A DNA stretch of 64,000 bases from positions 186,001 to 250,000 of the forward strand of contig NZ_JAUSSG010000002.1 of NCBI RefSeq assembly GCF_030812215.1, read 5' to 3'. Under the pieces are notes generated by a model that saw only the letters and a list, made by a program, of their open reading frames with translations, did not search any database and was not told the DNA's origin. Every line of letters starts with the position of its first letter. Position 1 is the stretch's first letter. This document shows positions 42,888 through 52,782 of this stretch, one piece after another. Origin of the DNA: Variovorax boronicumulans. GTDB taxonomy: Bacteria; Pseudomonadota; Gammaproteobacteria; Burkholderiales; Burkholderiaceae_C. Both the position numbers and the translations under genes were made by a program.

Positions 42888-43937
42888 TCAGGGCCTGGCC
42901 GTGATGGCTGCTGCGGCGAGCAGGCTGCGCGCCGCGGTCGATGCGGGCAGCGCGCCCTGCGCCACCTGCTGGGTGAGTTGCGGCAGCAGTTCGCGCACCT
43001 GCGGGTGCTGCCTGAAGGCTTGCTTCAGCCCCGCGTCGATGCGCTCCCACATCCATGCGGTGGCCTGCTTTTCGCGGCGCTTGGCGAGCTTGCCGTTGGC
43101 GGTCTGCAGTTGCCTGAATTCAGTGACGGCATCCCAGAACGCATCGACGCCCGTGCCCGCCAGCGCGCTCAGCTGCAGCACCCTGGGCAGCCAGAAGCGC
43201 ACCTCGGCGCCGCTGTGCGCGTCGTGCACCGCGTGCGCATGGTCAGGGTTGCCCTGGTGGCCAAAAAGGCGCAGCGCGGAGGTGATCTGCGCCTGCGCGC
43301 GCGTGGCGGCATCCTTGTCGATGTCGGCCTTGTTGATGACGACAAGGTCCGCGAGCTCCATCACGCCCTTCTTGATCGCCTGCAGGTCATCGCCGGCGTT
43401 GGGCAGCTGCATCAGCACGAACATGTCGGTCATGCCGGACACCGCCGTCTCAGACTGGCCCACGCCCACGGTCTCGACGATCACGATGTCGTAGCCGGCG
43501 GCCTCGCACACCAGCATTGCCTCGCGCGTTTTTTCGGCGACGCCGCCGAGCGTGCCGCTCGACGGGCTCGGGCGGATGTAGGCGCGCTCGTGCACCGACA
43601 GTCGCTCCATGCGCGTCTTGTCGCCGAGGATGGAGCCGCCCGAAACGGTGGACGACGGGTCGATGGTGAGCACCGCGACGCGATGGCCCTTGTCGATCAG
43701 CAGCAGGCCGAGCGTTTCGATGAAGGTCGACTTGCCGACGCCGGGCACGCCCGAGATACCGAGGCGAAACGAATTGCCCGTGCGCGGCAGGAGCGCGGTG
43801 AGCAACTCGTCGGCTTGCGCGCGGTGGTCGGCCCGGGTCGATTCGAGCAGCGTGATCGCCTTGGCGATCGCGCGGCGCTGCGCCATGCCCGGCGAATCGG
43901 TTACAGCGCTTTGCAGCGCCTGCACCGTGTTCAGCAC
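42888..43937 (-). CDS. meaB: Methylmalonyl-CoA mutase chaperone GTPase MeaB
   Basis: 349 residues. G3E GTPase that guards and reloads the B12 cofactor of the mutase. Walker [10 protein letters not shown], Walker B region [11 protein letters not shown], base-recognition NKAD, and the family stretch [21 protein letters not shown] (in part: [16 protein letters not shown]). GTG start at 43937 overlaps the end of the acetyltransferase gene by 7 bases; no ATG is available near. Confidence 0.95.
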   Translation of the reverse strand: MLNTVQALQSAVTDSPGMAQRRAIAKAITLLESTRADHRAQADELLTALLPRTGNSFRLGISGVPGVGKSTFIETLGLLLIDKGHRVAVLTIDPSSTVSGGSILGDKTRMERLSVHERAYIRPSPSSGTLGGVAEKTREAMLVCEAAGYDIVIVETVGVGQSETAVSGMTDMFVLMQLPNAGDDLQAIKKGVMELADLVVINKADIDKDAATRAQAQITSALRLFGHQGNPDHAHAVHDAHSGAEVRFWLPRVLQLSALAGTGVDAFWDAVTEFRQLQTANGKLAKRREKQATAWMWERIDAGLKQAFRQHPQVRELLPQLTQQVAQGALPASTAARSLLAAAAITARP

Positions 43938-44407
43938 GCGGCCTCCGCGGCCGCCACGCGCCAGCGGTAGTGCAGGTCGACGCCCTCCTCGCCTTCGAGC
44001 ACGAAGCCGTGCCGCAGGTAGAAGCGGTTGGCATCGCTCTGCACGAGGGCGGTGAGCTTGATGTCGAGGTTCTTCTCGCGCGCCTGGGCCTTGGCCCAGC
44101 GCATCACCCATTCGCCGATGCCCCGGCCCTGGAAGCCGGTGCGCAGGTACAGGTGGTCGAGCCGCAGCGCATCCGCGCCCTCGGGCTTGAGCGTGACGAA
44201 GCCCACGCGCTGGTCGCCGTCGAGCACGATGTGATGCATGTACGGCACGGCAAAACCGGCACTCAGCCGTTCGCGCGAACGCGTGAGGTCGAAGCGCCCG
44301 ACGCGCTCCAGGCTCGGGCGCATCGCATCGATGCGCACGGCCAGCATGTCCTCGAAATCGCTGGAATCCACGGGCTGCAGCGACAGCCGCGACAGGAGAT
44401 CGCCCAC
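43931..44407 (-). CDS. GNAT-family N-acetyltransferase
   Basis: 158 residues. The acetyl-CoA loop is [12 protein letters not shown] (Q-x-x-G-x-G), with family elements [13 protein letters not shown] before it and [11 protein letters not shown] after it. GTG at 44407 is chosen because it lies just beyond the mutase stop with GGAAAG upstream; the open frame further upstream is a shadow of the mutase gene. Substrate unknown; its position between mutase and meaB is unusual. Confidence 0.75.
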   Translation of the reverse strand: MGDLLSRLSLQPVDSSDFEDMLAVRIDAMRPSLERVGRFDLTRSRERLSAGFAVPYMHHIVLDGDQRVGFVTLKPEGADALRLDHLYLRTGFQGRGIGEWVMRWAKAQAREKNLDIKLTALVQSDANRFYLRHGFVLEGEEGVDLHYRWRVAAAEAAC

Positions 44408-44421
44408 GTATGGCTTTCCGC

Positions 44422-46584
44422 TCAGGCCGCGACCGCCGCGCGGATCTGCTCCAGCACGTCCTTGGCGCTGGCAGGGATCGGGGTGCCCGGTCCATAGATG
44501 CCCTTGACGCCGGCCTCGTAGAGAAAGTCGTAGTCCTGCCGCGGAATCACGCCGCCGACGAACACGATGATGTCGTCCGCGCCCTGCTTCTTGAGCTCGT
44601 TGATGATGGCCGGCACGAGCGTCTTGTGGCCGGCTGCGAGGGTGCTCACGCCGACGGCATGCACGTCGTTCTCGATGGCTTGCCGCGCGCATTCTTCGGG
44701 CGTCTGGAAGAGCGGTCCCATGTCCACGTCGAAGCCCAGGTCGGCAAAGGCCGTGGCCACCACCTTGGCACCGCGGTCGTGCCCGTCTTGCCCGAGCTTG
44801 GAGATCATCACGCGCGGACGGCGCCCCTGCGCTTCGGCGAAGGCGTTGATTTCGGTCTTGAGGGTTTCCCAGCCTTCGGCCGAGTCATAGGCAGCTGCGT
44901 ACACACCGGTCACCTTTTGCGTGTCGGCCCGATGGCGGCCGAATGATTTTTCGAGCGCGTCCGAAATCTCGCCCACCGTGGCGCGCAGGCGCACCGCATC
45001 GATGCTCAACGCGAGCAGGTTGCCCGTGCCGTTCTCGGCCGCTTCGGTGAGCGCGTCGAGCGCGGCCTGCACCTTGGCGGTGTCGCGCGAGGCGCGGATC
45101 TTCTGCAGCCGCGCCACCTGCTGGTCGCGCACCATCACGTTGTCGATGGAGAGGCTGTCGATCGCGTCCTCGTTCTTCAACTTGTACTTGTTGACGCCCA
45201 CGATCACGTCCTTGCCCGAGTCGATGCGCGCCTGCTTCTCGGCGGCGGCCGCTTCGATCTTGAGCTTGGCCCAGCCGCTGTCGACCGCCTTGGTCATGCC
45301 GCCCATGGCCTCGACCTCTTCGATGATGGCCCAGGCCGCATCGGCCATGTCCTGCGTGAGCTTCTCCATCATGTAGCTGCCGGCCCAGGGGTCGACCACG
45401 TTGGTGATGTGCGTCTCTTCCTGGATGATGAGCTGCGTGTTGCGCGCGATGCGCGAACTGAACTCGGTGGGCAGCGCAATCGCTTCGTCCAGCGCGTTGG
45501 TGTGCAGCGACTGCGTGCCGCCGAACACCGCGGCCATCGCCTCGATGGTGGTGCGCACGATGTTGTTGTAGGGGTCCTGCTCGGTGAGGCTCCAACCCGA
45601 GGTCTGGCAGTGCGTGCGCAGCATCAGGCTCTTGGGGTTCTTGGGTTCGAACTCCTTCATGATGCGGCACCACAGGAGGCGCGCCGCGCGCATCTTGGCC
45701 ACTTCCAGATAGAAGTTCATGCCGATCGCCCAGAAGAAGCTCAGGCGCCCGGCGAAGCCGTCGACATCGAGGCCCTTGGCCAGCGCGGTCTTCACGTATT
45801 CCTTGCCGTCGGCCAGCGTGAACGCGAGCTCCAGCGCCTGGTTCGCGCCGGCCTCCTGCATGTGATAGCCGCTGATCGAAATCGAGTTGAACTTGGGCAT
45901 GTTCTCTGCCGTGTACTCGATGATGTCGCCGATGATCCGCATGCTCGGCGCGGGCGGAAAGATGTAGGTGTTGCGGACCATGAACTCCTTGAGGATGTCG
46001 TTCTGGATGGTTCCGCTCAGCTGGTCCTGCGCCACGCCCTGCTCTTCGGCCGCGACCACGTAGCCCGCGAGCACCGGCAGCACCGCGCCGTTCATCGTCA
46101 TCGACACGGAGACCTTGTCCAGCGGGATCTGGTCGAACAGGATCTTCATGTCCTCCACCGAATCGATCGCCACGCCAGCCTTGCCGACGTCGCCGGTCAC
46201 GCGCGGGTGGTCGCTGTCGTAGCCGCGGTGGGTGGCGAGGTCGAAGGCCACGCTCACGCCCTGGCCGCCCGCGGCGAGTGCCTTGCGATAGAAGGCGTTC
46301 GACTCTTCGGCGGTCGAGAAGCCGGCGTATTGGCGGATGGTCCAGGGGCGCACCGCGTACATGGTGGCCTGCGGGCCGCGCAGGTACGGCTCGAAGCCGG
46401 GCAGCGTGTCGGTGTACTTCAGGCCCTGCAGGTCGGCCGCGGTGTAGAGCGGCTTGACGGTGATGCCGTCGGGCGTGATCCAGTTCAGCGCTTTCAGGTC
46501 GCCACCGGGCGCGGACTTCGCGGCGGACTTCGCCCAGGCATCGAGGTCGGCGGGCTTGAAAGTGGGTTCGGGTTTGCTGCTCAT
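44422..46584 (-). CDS. Methylmalonyl-CoA mutase
   Basis: 720 residues, single-chain B12 enzyme (scpA/mcm type). (R)-methylmalonyl-CoA to succinyl-CoA. The TIM-barrel substrate domain (about 30-560) includes [20 protein letters not shown] in part ([15 protein letters not shown]), [10 protein letters not shown] and [12 protein letters not shown]. The C-terminal cobalamin domain has [11 protein letters not shown], with the cobalt-ligating His in DxHxxG, then GVSTLAAGH and VFVGGVIP. First gene of the propionate operon; divergent GntR regulator. Confidence 0.97.
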   Translation of the reverse strand: MSSKPEPTFKPADLDAWAKSAAKSAPGGDLKALNWITPDGITVKPLYTAADLQGLKYTDTLPGFEPYLRGPQATMYAVRPWTIRQYAGFSTAEESNAFYRKALAAGGQGVSVAFDLATHRGYDSDHPRVTGDVGKAGVAIDSVEDMKILFDQIPLDKVSVSMTMNGAVLPVLAGYVVAAEEQGVAQDQLSGTIQNDILKEFMVRNTYIFPPAPSMRIIGDIIEYTAENMPKFNSISISGYHMQEAGANQALELAFTLADGKEYVKTALAKGLDVDGFAGRLSFFWAIGMNFYLEVAKMRAARLLWCRIMKEFEPKNPKSLMLRTHCQTSGWSLTEQDPYNNIVRTTIEAMAAVFGGTQSLHTNALDEAIALPTEFSSRIARNTQLIIQEETHITNVVDPWAGSYMMEKLTQDMADAAWAIIEEVEAMGGMTKAVDSGWAKLKIEAAAAEKQARIDSGKDVIVGVNKYKLKNEDAIDSLSIDNVMVRDQQVARLQKIRASRDTAKVQAALDALTEAAENGTGNLLALSIDAVRLRATVGEISDALEKSFGRHRADTQKVTGVYAAAYDSAEGWETLKTEINAFAEAQGRRPRVMISKLGQDGHDRGAKVVATAFADLGFDVDMGPLFQTPEECARQAIENDVHAVGVSTLAAGHKTLVPAIINELKKQGADDIIVFVGGVIPRQDYDFLYEAGVKGIYGPGTPIPASAKDVLEQIRAAVAA

Positions 46585-46669
46585 GGAAGGCGCCGCTTTG
46601 CAGTTGTCTTGCAGGAATTCGCGATTCGCCCGCAGGGATTTGCAGGCCGGCAGCGAGTCTAACCGATCC

Positions 46670-46706
46670 ATAATTATTAATTCAAACCCATTTTTTGCAG
46701 TACATT
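46670..46706. promoter_or_regulatory. AT-rich control region between mutase and GntR genes
   Basis: Contains the palindrome ATAATTAT (46670-46677), ATTAAT next to it, and TACATT (46701-46706), a possible -10 for the GntR gene whose ATG is only 7 bases further. The AT-rich block stands out from its surroundings and is the likely operator/promoter; no exact site can be set. Confidence 0.35.
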
Positions 46707-46713
46707 CCTGCCC

Positions 46714-47361
46714 ATGTCCGCCGTCACCCTTACCCCGCGCGCCCTCTATGAAGAGGTGGCCGAGCTGCTGCGCCAGCGGATCTTCCGCCGCGAACTGGAA
46801 CCCGGCAGCTGGATCGACGAACTCAAGCTCGCCGAGGAATACGGCATCAGCCGCACCCCGCTGCGCGAGGCGCTGAAGGTGCTGGCCGCCGAAGGGCTGG
46901 TGACGATGAAGGTGCGCCGCGGCGCCTACGTCACCGAGGTGTCCGAGCAGGACCTGGCGGATGTCTATCACCTGCTCTCCCTGCTGGAGAGCGATGCGGC
47001 CGGGGTGGTCGCCGAACGTGCCACCGATGCCGAGCGCGCCGAGCTCAAGAAGCTGCACACCGAACTCGAAGCCGCCGCCGCGCCGGGCAAGGAAGACCGC
47101 GAGCACTTCTTCGCGCTCAACGAGCGCTTTCACATGCGGCTGCTGGCCATCGCCAACAACAAGTGGCGCGACCAGATGGTGGCCGACCTGCGCAAGGTGA
47201 TGAAGCTCAACCGGCACAACTCGCTGCTGAAGGCCGGGCGCATCGCCGAATCGCTGGCGGAGCACCGGTCGGTGATGGCCGCCATCGAGGCGCGCGACGC
47301 CACGGCCGCCATGGCCCGCATGCGTGAGCACTTCAAGAGCGGCCTCGAAGCGGCCACCTAG
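46714..47361 (+). CDS. GntR family regulator (FCD/FadR type)
   Basis: 215 residues. N-terminal winged helix (about 8-72: [41 protein letters not shown]) and a helical FCD ligand domain (about 80-205: [44 protein letters not shown] with metal-type His residues). Divergent from the methylmalonyl-CoA mutase gene, so it probably controls the propionate operon in response to an acyl or carboxylate metabolite. Confidence 0.92.
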   Translation: MSAVTLTPRALYEEVAELLRQRIFRRELEPGSWIDELKLAEEYGISRTPLREALKVLAAEGLVTMKVRRGAYVTEVSEQDLADVYHLLSLLESDAAGVVAERATDAERAELKKLHTELEAAAAPGKEDREHFFALNERFHMRLLAIANNKWRDQMVADLRKVMKLNRHNSLLKAGRIAESLAEHRSVMAAIEARDATAAMARMREHFKSGLEAAT

Positions 47362-47365
47362 GCTC

Positions 47366-47434
47366 ACCCCAGGCTTCGCGCACTTCGTGTCGCTTCGCCT
47401 CCCCCCTTCCAGGGGCGATACCTGCGGCCCGGCA
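47366..47434 (+). repeat. Dispersed intergenic repeat, copy C
   Basis: Degenerate third copy: CGCACTTCGTGTCGC, CCCCCCTTCCAGGGG hairpin, GCGGCCCGGCAG. It fills the convergent gap between the GntR and IclR genes. Confidence 0.6.
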
Positions 47435-47480
47435 GAACCGGTTCCGCGGCATCCCGCGAAAAGGCACGCCTTGTTTGGGA

Positions 47481-48266
47481 TCAGTCGCGGATGGTTGTAC
47501 CGGCTTCGGCCGCGATCCGCCGCGCCACTTCCAGCAGCCGGGGCGCCACCCGCTCCAGCATGACATCCTTGGGCAGCAGGTAGGCCGGACCGCCGCAGCT
47601 CACGCCGTAGCGTTCGCCGCGCGGCCCCTGCAGCGCAAAGCCGAGGGCGTGGATGTGGGGATGCCACTCGCCGAAGGAACTGCAATAGCCCAGCCGGTCG
47701 TATTCCTCGATGCCCGCCATGAGCCGAGGCGCCAAGGTGAACCAGTTCTCGCCCGTCTCGATGCGGATCTGCTCCAGCAGCGCGTCCCGTTCGGGCTGCG
47801 GCAGTGCCGCCAGGTAAGCCCGGCCGGCGGCCGAGGTGGTGATCGACAGGCGCGAGCCGACCTCGATGCGCGAACTGATCAACGCAGAACGCGGTCGCAG
47901 CGAATCGATGACGAGCAGATCGAGATCGTCGCGCACCCCCATGTGGATGCTGGCGCCCGCGAATTCGGACAGCTCCGTCAGATGCGGCCGCGCCACCGTT
48001 CGCAGGTCGAAATGCCGCAGGTACCGGCTGCTCATGTCGAGCAGCGCCGGCCCCAGGCTGAAGCGCTCGCTGTCGCGCGACTGGCGCAGGTAGCCGGCGC
48101 CTACCAGCGTCGCGGTCAGCCGCGAGACAGTGGCCTTGGGAATGCCCGTCGTGTCGGCCAGATCCCGGTTGCCCATCGGTGCGGCAGCCATACCGATGGT
48201 CTTGAGCAGTGACAAGCCGCGTGCGAGCGCGCTCACTTCCTCTTTGCTGCCAACAGCTTCACTCAT
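47481..48266 (-). CDS. IclR family transcriptional regulator
   Basis: 261 residues. Winged helix (about 8-75: [20 protein letters not shown], then [19 protein letters not shown]) and the IclR effector domain (about 85-258: [45 protein letters not shown]). ATG at 48266 has AAAGG upstream; upstream codons to 48356 are not IclR-like. No catabolic gene is adjacent, so the target is unknown; a matching palindrome lies upstream. Confidence 0.92.
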   Translation of the reverse strand: MSEAVGSKEEVSALARGLSLLKTIGMAAAPMGNRDLADTTGIPKATVSRLTATLVGAGYLRQSRDSERFSLGPALLDMSSRYLRHFDLRTVARPHLTELSEFAGASIHMGVRDDLDLLVIDSLRPRSALISSRIEVGSRLSITTSAAGRAYLAALPQPERDALLEQIRIETGENWFTLAPRLMAGIEEYDRLGYCSSFGEWHPHIHALGFALQGPRGERYGVSCGGPAYLLPKDVMLERVAPRLLEVARRIAAEAGTTIRD

Positions 48267-48347
48267 GAAGAACCTTTTTTGTTTCCCTGACCTCTTTATT
48301 CTTGAGCAAAAACAGGTGCACAGGCCACACTTGTTGTTGCATTGTTT

Positions 48348-48362
48348 CGGAACCATGTTCCG
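48348..48362. promoter_or_regulatory. Candidate IclR-type operator
   Basis: Perfect inverted repeat CGGAAC-CAT-GTTCCG, 82 bases upstream of the IclR start. GGAA/TTCC half-sites are typical of the IclR family, so autoregulation is the simplest reading. Confidence 0.45.
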
Positions 48363-48473
48363 TTAAAAAGCGGTGAAATGCCCCGATTCAGGAGCTAAAA
48401 AGGGCGTTTTCGAGCAAACAAAAACACGGAATCTCCGAGTTTTGGAATTGGCCTGAGTGAACTGCAGAAGCAG

Positions 48474-48494
48474 AAAACCGGCCTCGGCGGCCGG
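48474..48494 (-). terminator. Rho-independent terminator after dusA
   Basis: 6-bp GC stem CCGGCC/GGCCGG with a 5-base loop, followed on the minus strand by TTTT. It begins 15 bases after the dusA stop. Confidence 0.75.
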
Positions 48495-48509
48495 GGCCCG
48501 GTCACCCGT

Positions 48510-49484
48510 TCAGGCGGCCTGCGCGACCGGTTCGTGCGCCAGCGCCATCACCTCGTGCGGCGGGCGCGTCTTCAGGCGATGGTCGCTCCAGACCTGCCGC
48601 CAGCGGCGCGCGCCGGGCAGGCCATTGCGCAGACCCAGCATGTGGCGCGCGATCGACGACCACTGCGTGCCATGCTCGGCCGCCTCGCGAACCATGTAGT
48701 CGCACATCAGCGACTCCACCTCTTCGCGCGTGAGCGGCTGCGGCGCGGCACCGAAGAACTCGGCATCCCACTCGGCGAGCCACCAGGGGTTGTGATACGC
48801 CTCGCGCCCGACCATCACGCCATCGAGCAGGCGCAGGTGTTCATGCACTTGTTCGTTGACGGAAATGCCGCCGTTGATGGAGAACTTCAGACCTGGAAAG
48901 TCGTGCTTCAGCCGATGGACCAGCGCGTAGCGCAGCGGCGGGATCTCGCGGTTCTGCTTGGGGCTGAGGCCCTGCAGCCACGCATTGCGCGCATGAACGA
49001 TGAAGGTCTCGCACCCCGCTTCGCTCACCTTGCCGACGAAGTCGCGCACGAACTCGTAGCTCTCGATCTTGTCGATGCCGATGCGATGCTTGACCGTGAC
49101 GGGCACGCGCACCACATCGACCATTGCCTTCACGCAATCGGCCACCAGCTGCGGCTCGTTCATGAGGCAGGCGCCGAACGCGCCGCGCTGCACGCGCTCG
49201 CTCGGGCAGCCGCAGTTGAGGTTGATCTCGTCGTAGCCCCATTCCTCGCCGAGCTTCGCGCAATGCGCGAGGTCGGCAGGCTCGCTGCCACCGAGCTGCA
49301 GCGCCACGGGATGTTCTTCGGCGTTGAAGCGAAGGTGCCGCGGCACGTCGCCATGCACCAAGGCACCGGTCGTCACCATCTCTGTGTAGAGCAGCGCGTG
49401 GCGCGACATCAGGCGGTGGAAGTACCTGCAATGACGGTCCGTCCAATCCATCATGGGTGCAACGGAGATGACCTTCTCTTCCAA
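48510..49484 (-). CDS. dusA: tRNA-dihydrouridine synthase A
   Basis: 324 residues. FMN enzyme reducing U20/U20a in tRNA. Signature elements: SVAPMMDWTDRHCRYFHRLM at the N-terminus, GYDEINLNCGCPSERVQRG with the active-site Cys, CLMNEPQLVADCV, VKHRIGID, IVHARNAWLQGLSPK, INGGI, and DGVMVGREAYHNPW. TTG at 49484 is the best start, with AGGA 9 bases upstream, because the strand before APMM is needed; an ATG at 49451 would cut it off. Confidence 0.93.
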   Translation of the reverse strand: MEEKVISVAPMMDWTDRHCRYFHRLMSRHALLYTEMVTTGALVHGDVPRHLRFNAEEHPVALQLGGSEPADLAHCAKLGEEWGYDEINLNCGCPSERVQRGAFGACLMNEPQLVADCVKAMVDVVRVPVTVKHRIGIDKIESYEFVRDFVGKVSEAGCETFIVHARNAWLQGLSPKQNREIPPLRYALVHRLKHDFPGLKFSINGGISVNEQVHEHLRLLDGVMVGREAYHNPWWLAEWDAEFFGAAPQPLTREEVESLMCDYMVREAAEHGTQWSSIARHMLGLRNGLPGARRWRQVWSDHRLKTRPPHEVMALAHEPVAQAA

Positions 49485-49546
49485 AACGCGTGATCCTGTG
49501 GTGTCGACATCGGCCCGGACATCGGGCAGAGAAGGCGGCGATTTTC

Positions 49547-49903
49547 TCACGCGGCCAGCGCGAGCGCCTCGGTCAGCTGCTCGACCGTGTAGGGCTTGCG
49601 CAGCCAGGTGGTCCCCGCCAGCGTCTTCGCGGGTTGCGCCTGGCCGGTCACGAAGATCACAGGAACGCGGTAGTCGCGCAGCAGCCGCTCGGCCAGGTCG
49701 TACCCCGACAGCGCGGGCAGGCCGATGTCCACCATCACCACATCGAAGGCGCCCTCGAAGAAGCGAGAGATCGCGGCCTCGGCGCTCTTGACGCCCGTGG
49801 CCCAGTGCCCCAGGGCCTCGAGCAGTTTCAGGGTGGTGGCGAGCGTGTCGGCATCGTCCTCCACGAGCAGTACGCGAAGCTTGGGTTGCGGGGCATTGGT
49901 CAT
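49547..49903 (-). CDS. Stand-alone receiver-domain protein
   Basis: 118 residues, a CheY-like receiver only. Acidic pair in LLVEDDADT, phospho-acceptor Asp in VVMVDIGLPALSG, Thr in IFVTGQ, Lys in WLRKPYTVEQL. No output domain. It diverges from another lone receiver gene (50076-50459), 172 bases away. The cognate kinase is not in the window neighbourhood. Confidence 0.88.
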   Translation of the reverse strand: MTNAPQPKLRVLLVEDDADTLATTLKLLEALGHWATGVKSAEAAISRFFEGAFDVVMVDIGLPALSGYDLAERLLRDYRVPVIFVTGQAQPAKTLAGTTWLRKPYTVEQLTEALALAA

Positions 49904-50075
49904 TGCGTGACATTTTTCCAGACAACACGGGGGGCTGCAGCCACCGCGGCCCACCACCCTACAGGGATGTACGACAGATGGCGGCGTTGTCTTACTCGGC
50001 GCCGGGCGTCCGTCCCGACAATGACCTCCTCGGCCGAGACAAGCCGATGGACCGCACCTCGCTTTCGCAACAACA

Positions 50076-50459
50076 ATGACCCGTATCTACCTCATAGAAG
50101 ACAACCCTCTGATCGCGACGACGCTGACCGACGGGCTGCAAGAATTTTCCGAATGCGATGTCATCGGCACCGCAACCACCTCCGATGAAGCGATCGACTG
50201 GCTCAAGGCCAACCCCGGCGAATGGGATGCGGCGGTGATCGATGTGTTTCTCGCCAAGGGCAACGGGCTCACCGTGGCGCAGTACCTGAAGGACAACAAG
50301 CTGCCCGAGCAGCGCACCGTGGTGCTCATGAACTACGCGACCTCGGAAGTGCGCGAAGGCGCGCTGTCGGCGGGCGTCGACGCGGTGTTCGACAAGTCGC
50401 TGCAGCTCGAGGCGTTCTACACCTTCTGCGCAGCACTGAACATCACGCCCCGGCGCTGA
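50076..50459 (+). CDS. Stand-alone receiver-domain protein
   Basis: 127 residues, receiver only. YLIEDNPLIATTL provides the acidic residues, AAVIDVFLAKGNG the phospho-acceptor Asp, and VFDKSLQLEAF the conserved Lys; the Thr/Ser switch position reads LMNYATS. It is followed 13 bases later by the CxxCH secreted protein gene. Confidence 0.88.
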   Translation: MTRIYLIEDNPLIATTLTDGLQEFSECDVIGTATTSDEAIDWLKANPGEWDAAVIDVFLAKGNGLTVAQYLKDNKLPEQRTVVLMNYATSEVREGALSAGVDAVFDKSLQLEAFYTFCAALNITPRR

Positions 50460-50472
50460 CACAATCGGCCGC

Positions 50473-52203
50473 GTGCCGTTCTTCCAAAAATACTGCCTGC
50501 CTCTTGGCCTTGCGCTCGCACTGATCCTTGCGGCTCCGCTTGTGCGGGCGGCAGACCCTGTGCTCCTCGTCACTTCGCCCGCCGCCCTGCAAGCCGCCGA
50601 AAAATCGGGCGCCGGCTTCGCCCACTGGATCGGCGATGCGCCCGCATTGCCCGACGGCATCGCCACCAACCAGTCCTTGATGCGCTCTGCGGCCTGGCAA
50701 TCCATCGCCACGCCGCTCGGCGAAAGCCTCGCGCGCATCCAGCGCACGGACAAGCAGGCCGGCGTCGGCATCTCGCGCTATCCGCACCGGCTGTTCGATG
50801 CACGCTGGCTCGCGAGCCCCGATGCTTTCTTCGAACTGGTCGGCGTGGCCAACCGCATGGACCGCCGGCCTTTCCAGAGTGGCGCATGCGGCGAGACGCG
50901 GCTCGTGTACCGGCTCGCGTATCGCACCGCTGCGATGCAGTCGCGCCTGCCGATGACCATCAATGTGGAACTGCGCGGCGATGCACCTGATGCGAACGGC
51001 AGCTGCGCCAGCGCCGCGCGACTCTGGCAGCCGCCGCAGGCTTCGATGAAGGACGAGGCGCTCGGCCGCTGGCTGGTGTCGCCCGGTGGTCCGCTCGCGC
51101 CAGAGCGCCTCGCACCCGCGCGCATCGCGCAGGTCACCACCAACCTGCAGAGCGTGCGCTGGCCCTCCGCGGTGCGGCCCGATCTGGGCGGTCATGCCGA
51201 GTACATGCTGCGCGCCTTCCGATGGAATGCCGGTGCGAAGCGCTTCGACGTGGCGCCGCTCGAGAACACGCCCGACGTCGCGCGGCTCAAGGCCAACGCG
51301 CCGCTGCGCAAGGAACTTCAGCAATGGCTGCAGCAGCCCGCCAACCTGCGCGCGCTGGACGAAGCGACCGTACAGATTCCGGAGAAGTTTCTCGCGACCG
51401 AGTCGATCTCGGTCGCACCGCGCGGCCTCGCGCGTCTGGCGAACCGGCCGTTCGCGCAGGTCTTCCCACCCGGCGAGTGGCAGGCTGTTCCCGGCAGCCG
51501 CACGCTGCAATCGCCGCAGGCCATGCTGCGCCGGCTCGACGATCTCAGCTGCGCGGGTTGCCACCAGAGCCGCGCGGTCGCGGGCTTTCATCTGCTGGGC
51601 ATCGACCGGCGCGGCGCATCGCGCACCTTCACGACGGGCAACGCGCTCGCCCTGCCGCACTCGCCACACCTGCAGGACGAACTGACGCGGCGCGGCACCT
51701 ACGTGAACGCCTCGTTATCGACACCGAAGCCCGACCCGTTCCGCCCGCTCGCCGAACCTGACAGCACGAGCGCCGCGCCCGAAAGAGCCACGGTCGGCGC
51801 AAGCTGCGAACCCACGCGCATCACGCAGTCTGCCAACCCGTGGCTCGACCGCGCCGAAAAGCAGCCGCGCGTCGCCTGCGAAGGCATGCTTTCCGTGTGC
51901 GAGAAAACCTCGGTCGGCTTCCCCGGCGGCATGTGCTCGGGGCCGTGCGATCCGCTCGACAAGAACGGCACCTGCGGCGGCATCGCCATCCTCAGCGACT
52001 TCAACCAGTGCCTGGCCGCGAACAAGCCCTTCGGCGAATGCCTCGCCAAACACACGCGCCCCGGCAACCTGCGCAGCTGCTCGGCGCAGCAGCCCTGCCG
52101 TGACGACTACATCTGCGCGCAGGCCGAGGGCCAGCCCGAAGGGCGCGGCGCCTGCATTCCGCCTTACTTTCTCTTCCAGATGCGGGTCGACGGCCACTCC
52201 TGA
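50473..52203 (+). CDS. Secreted CxxCH protein with Cys-rich C-terminus, function unknown
   Basis: 576 residues from GTG 50473. Signal peptide about 1-26 (LALALILAAPLVRA). A long middle region without a domain I know (ANRMDRRPF, CGETRLVYRLAYRT). LSCAGCHQSR gives a single heme-type CxxCH at Cys360-Cys363-His364. The last 130 residues hold about twelve Cys (CEGMLSVCEK, GGMCSGPCDPLDKNGTC, NQCLAANKPFGECL, SCSAQQPCRDDYIC), suggesting a disulfide-rich domain. It could be a one-heme periplasmic or exported protein. No partner oxidase is adjacent. Confidence 0.7.
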   Translation: MPFFQKYCLPLGLALALILAAPLVRAADPVLLVTSPAALQAAEKSGAGFAHWIGDAPALPDGIATNQSLMRSAAWQSIATPLGESLARIQRTDKQAGVGISRYPHRLFDARWLASPDAFFELVGVANRMDRRPFQSGACGETRLVYRLAYRTAAMQSRLPMTINVELRGDAPDANGSCASAARLWQPPQASMKDEALGRWLVSPGGPLAPERLAPARIAQVTTNLQSVRWPSAVRPDLGGHAEYMLRAFRWNAGAKRFDVAPLENTPDVARLKANAPLRKELQQWLQQPANLRALDEATVQIPEKFLATESISVAPRGLARLANRPFAQVFPPGEWQAVPGSRTLQSPQAMLRRLDDLSCAGCHQSRAVAGFHLLGIDRRGASRTFTTGNALALPHSPHLQDELTRRGTYVNASLSTPKPDPFRPLAEPDSTSAAPERATVGASCEPTRITQSANPWLDRAEKQPRVACEGMLSVCEKTSVGFPGGMCSGPCDPLDKNGTCGGIAILSDFNQCLAANKPFGECLAKHTRPGNLRSCSAQQPCRDDYICAQAEGQPEGRGACIPPYFLFQMRVDGHS

Positions 52204-52237
52204 AAACCGCGAGGCTCAGGTGGGCATGAAACATCGC

Positions 52238-52266
52238 TTGCCATTAGATCGCATGCGATCTAATAT
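52238..52266 (+). promoter_or_regulatory. ohrR promoter with embedded 22-bp palindrome
   Basis: TTGCCA (52238-52243), 17-base spacer, TAATAT (52261-52266). A perfect 22-bp palindrome (52243-52264, core ATCGCATGCGAT) fills the spacer and touches both elements, an ideal repressor site. The expected transcription start (about 52273-52275) is at the regulator ATG, so the mRNA looks leaderless. Confidence 0.72.
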
Positions 52267-52274
52267 CCGCCCCC

Positions 52275-52751
52275 ATGCCTTCCAAGCGCCCTGCCGCCCC
52301 ACCTGTCGAAGCCCCCGCGACCAATCCGCTGGCGCTCGACGAGCAGCTCTGCTTCGCCGTGTATTCCACGATGTTGAGCCTCAACAAGGTGTACCGCGGC
52401 CTGCTGCGCGACCTGGACCTGACCTACCTGCAGTACCTCGTCATGCTCGTGCTGTGGGAGAAAGACTCGGTCAACGTCTCCGAGATCTGCAAGCGCCTCG
52501 CGCTCGAAACCACCACCCTCACACCGCTGCTCAAGCGCCTCGAGGCGCGCGGGCTCATCCAGCGCGTGCGCTCGGCATCGGACGAGCGCCAGGTCATCGT
52601 GTCGCTCACCACCGAAGGCCGCGCCATGCACAAGAAGGCCCGCGCGTTGCCGGCCTGCGTGGCGGAAGCAATGGCGCTGGAGCCCCAGGACATCGGCAAC
52701 CTGCGCGACCAGTTGCTCGCACTGCGCTCGAACCTCGACAGGAACGCGTGA
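52275..52751 (+). CDS. OhrR-type MarR family peroxide sensor
   Basis: 158 residues. Winged-helix MarR fold with the OhrR signatures DEQLCFAVY (Cys26, the peroxide-sensing position), [36 protein letters not shown] and [15 protein letters not shown] second Cys at 128, like the resolving Cys of two-Cys OhrR proteins, fits organic-peroxide sensing. No ohr gene is next to it; instead the next gene is a Tat-exported hydrolase carrying the same operator. Confidence 0.85.
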   Translation: MPSKRPAAPPVEAPATNPLALDEQLCFAVYSTMLSLNKVYRGLLRDLDLTYLQYLVMLVLWEKDSVNVSEICKRLALETTTLTPLLKRLEARGLIQRVRSASDERQVIVSLTTEGRAMHKKARALPACVAEAMALEPQDIGNLRDQLLALRSNLDRNA

Positions 52752-52782
52752 TGGCTCGCCGCATCCGCCTTCCTGTTTTTTC

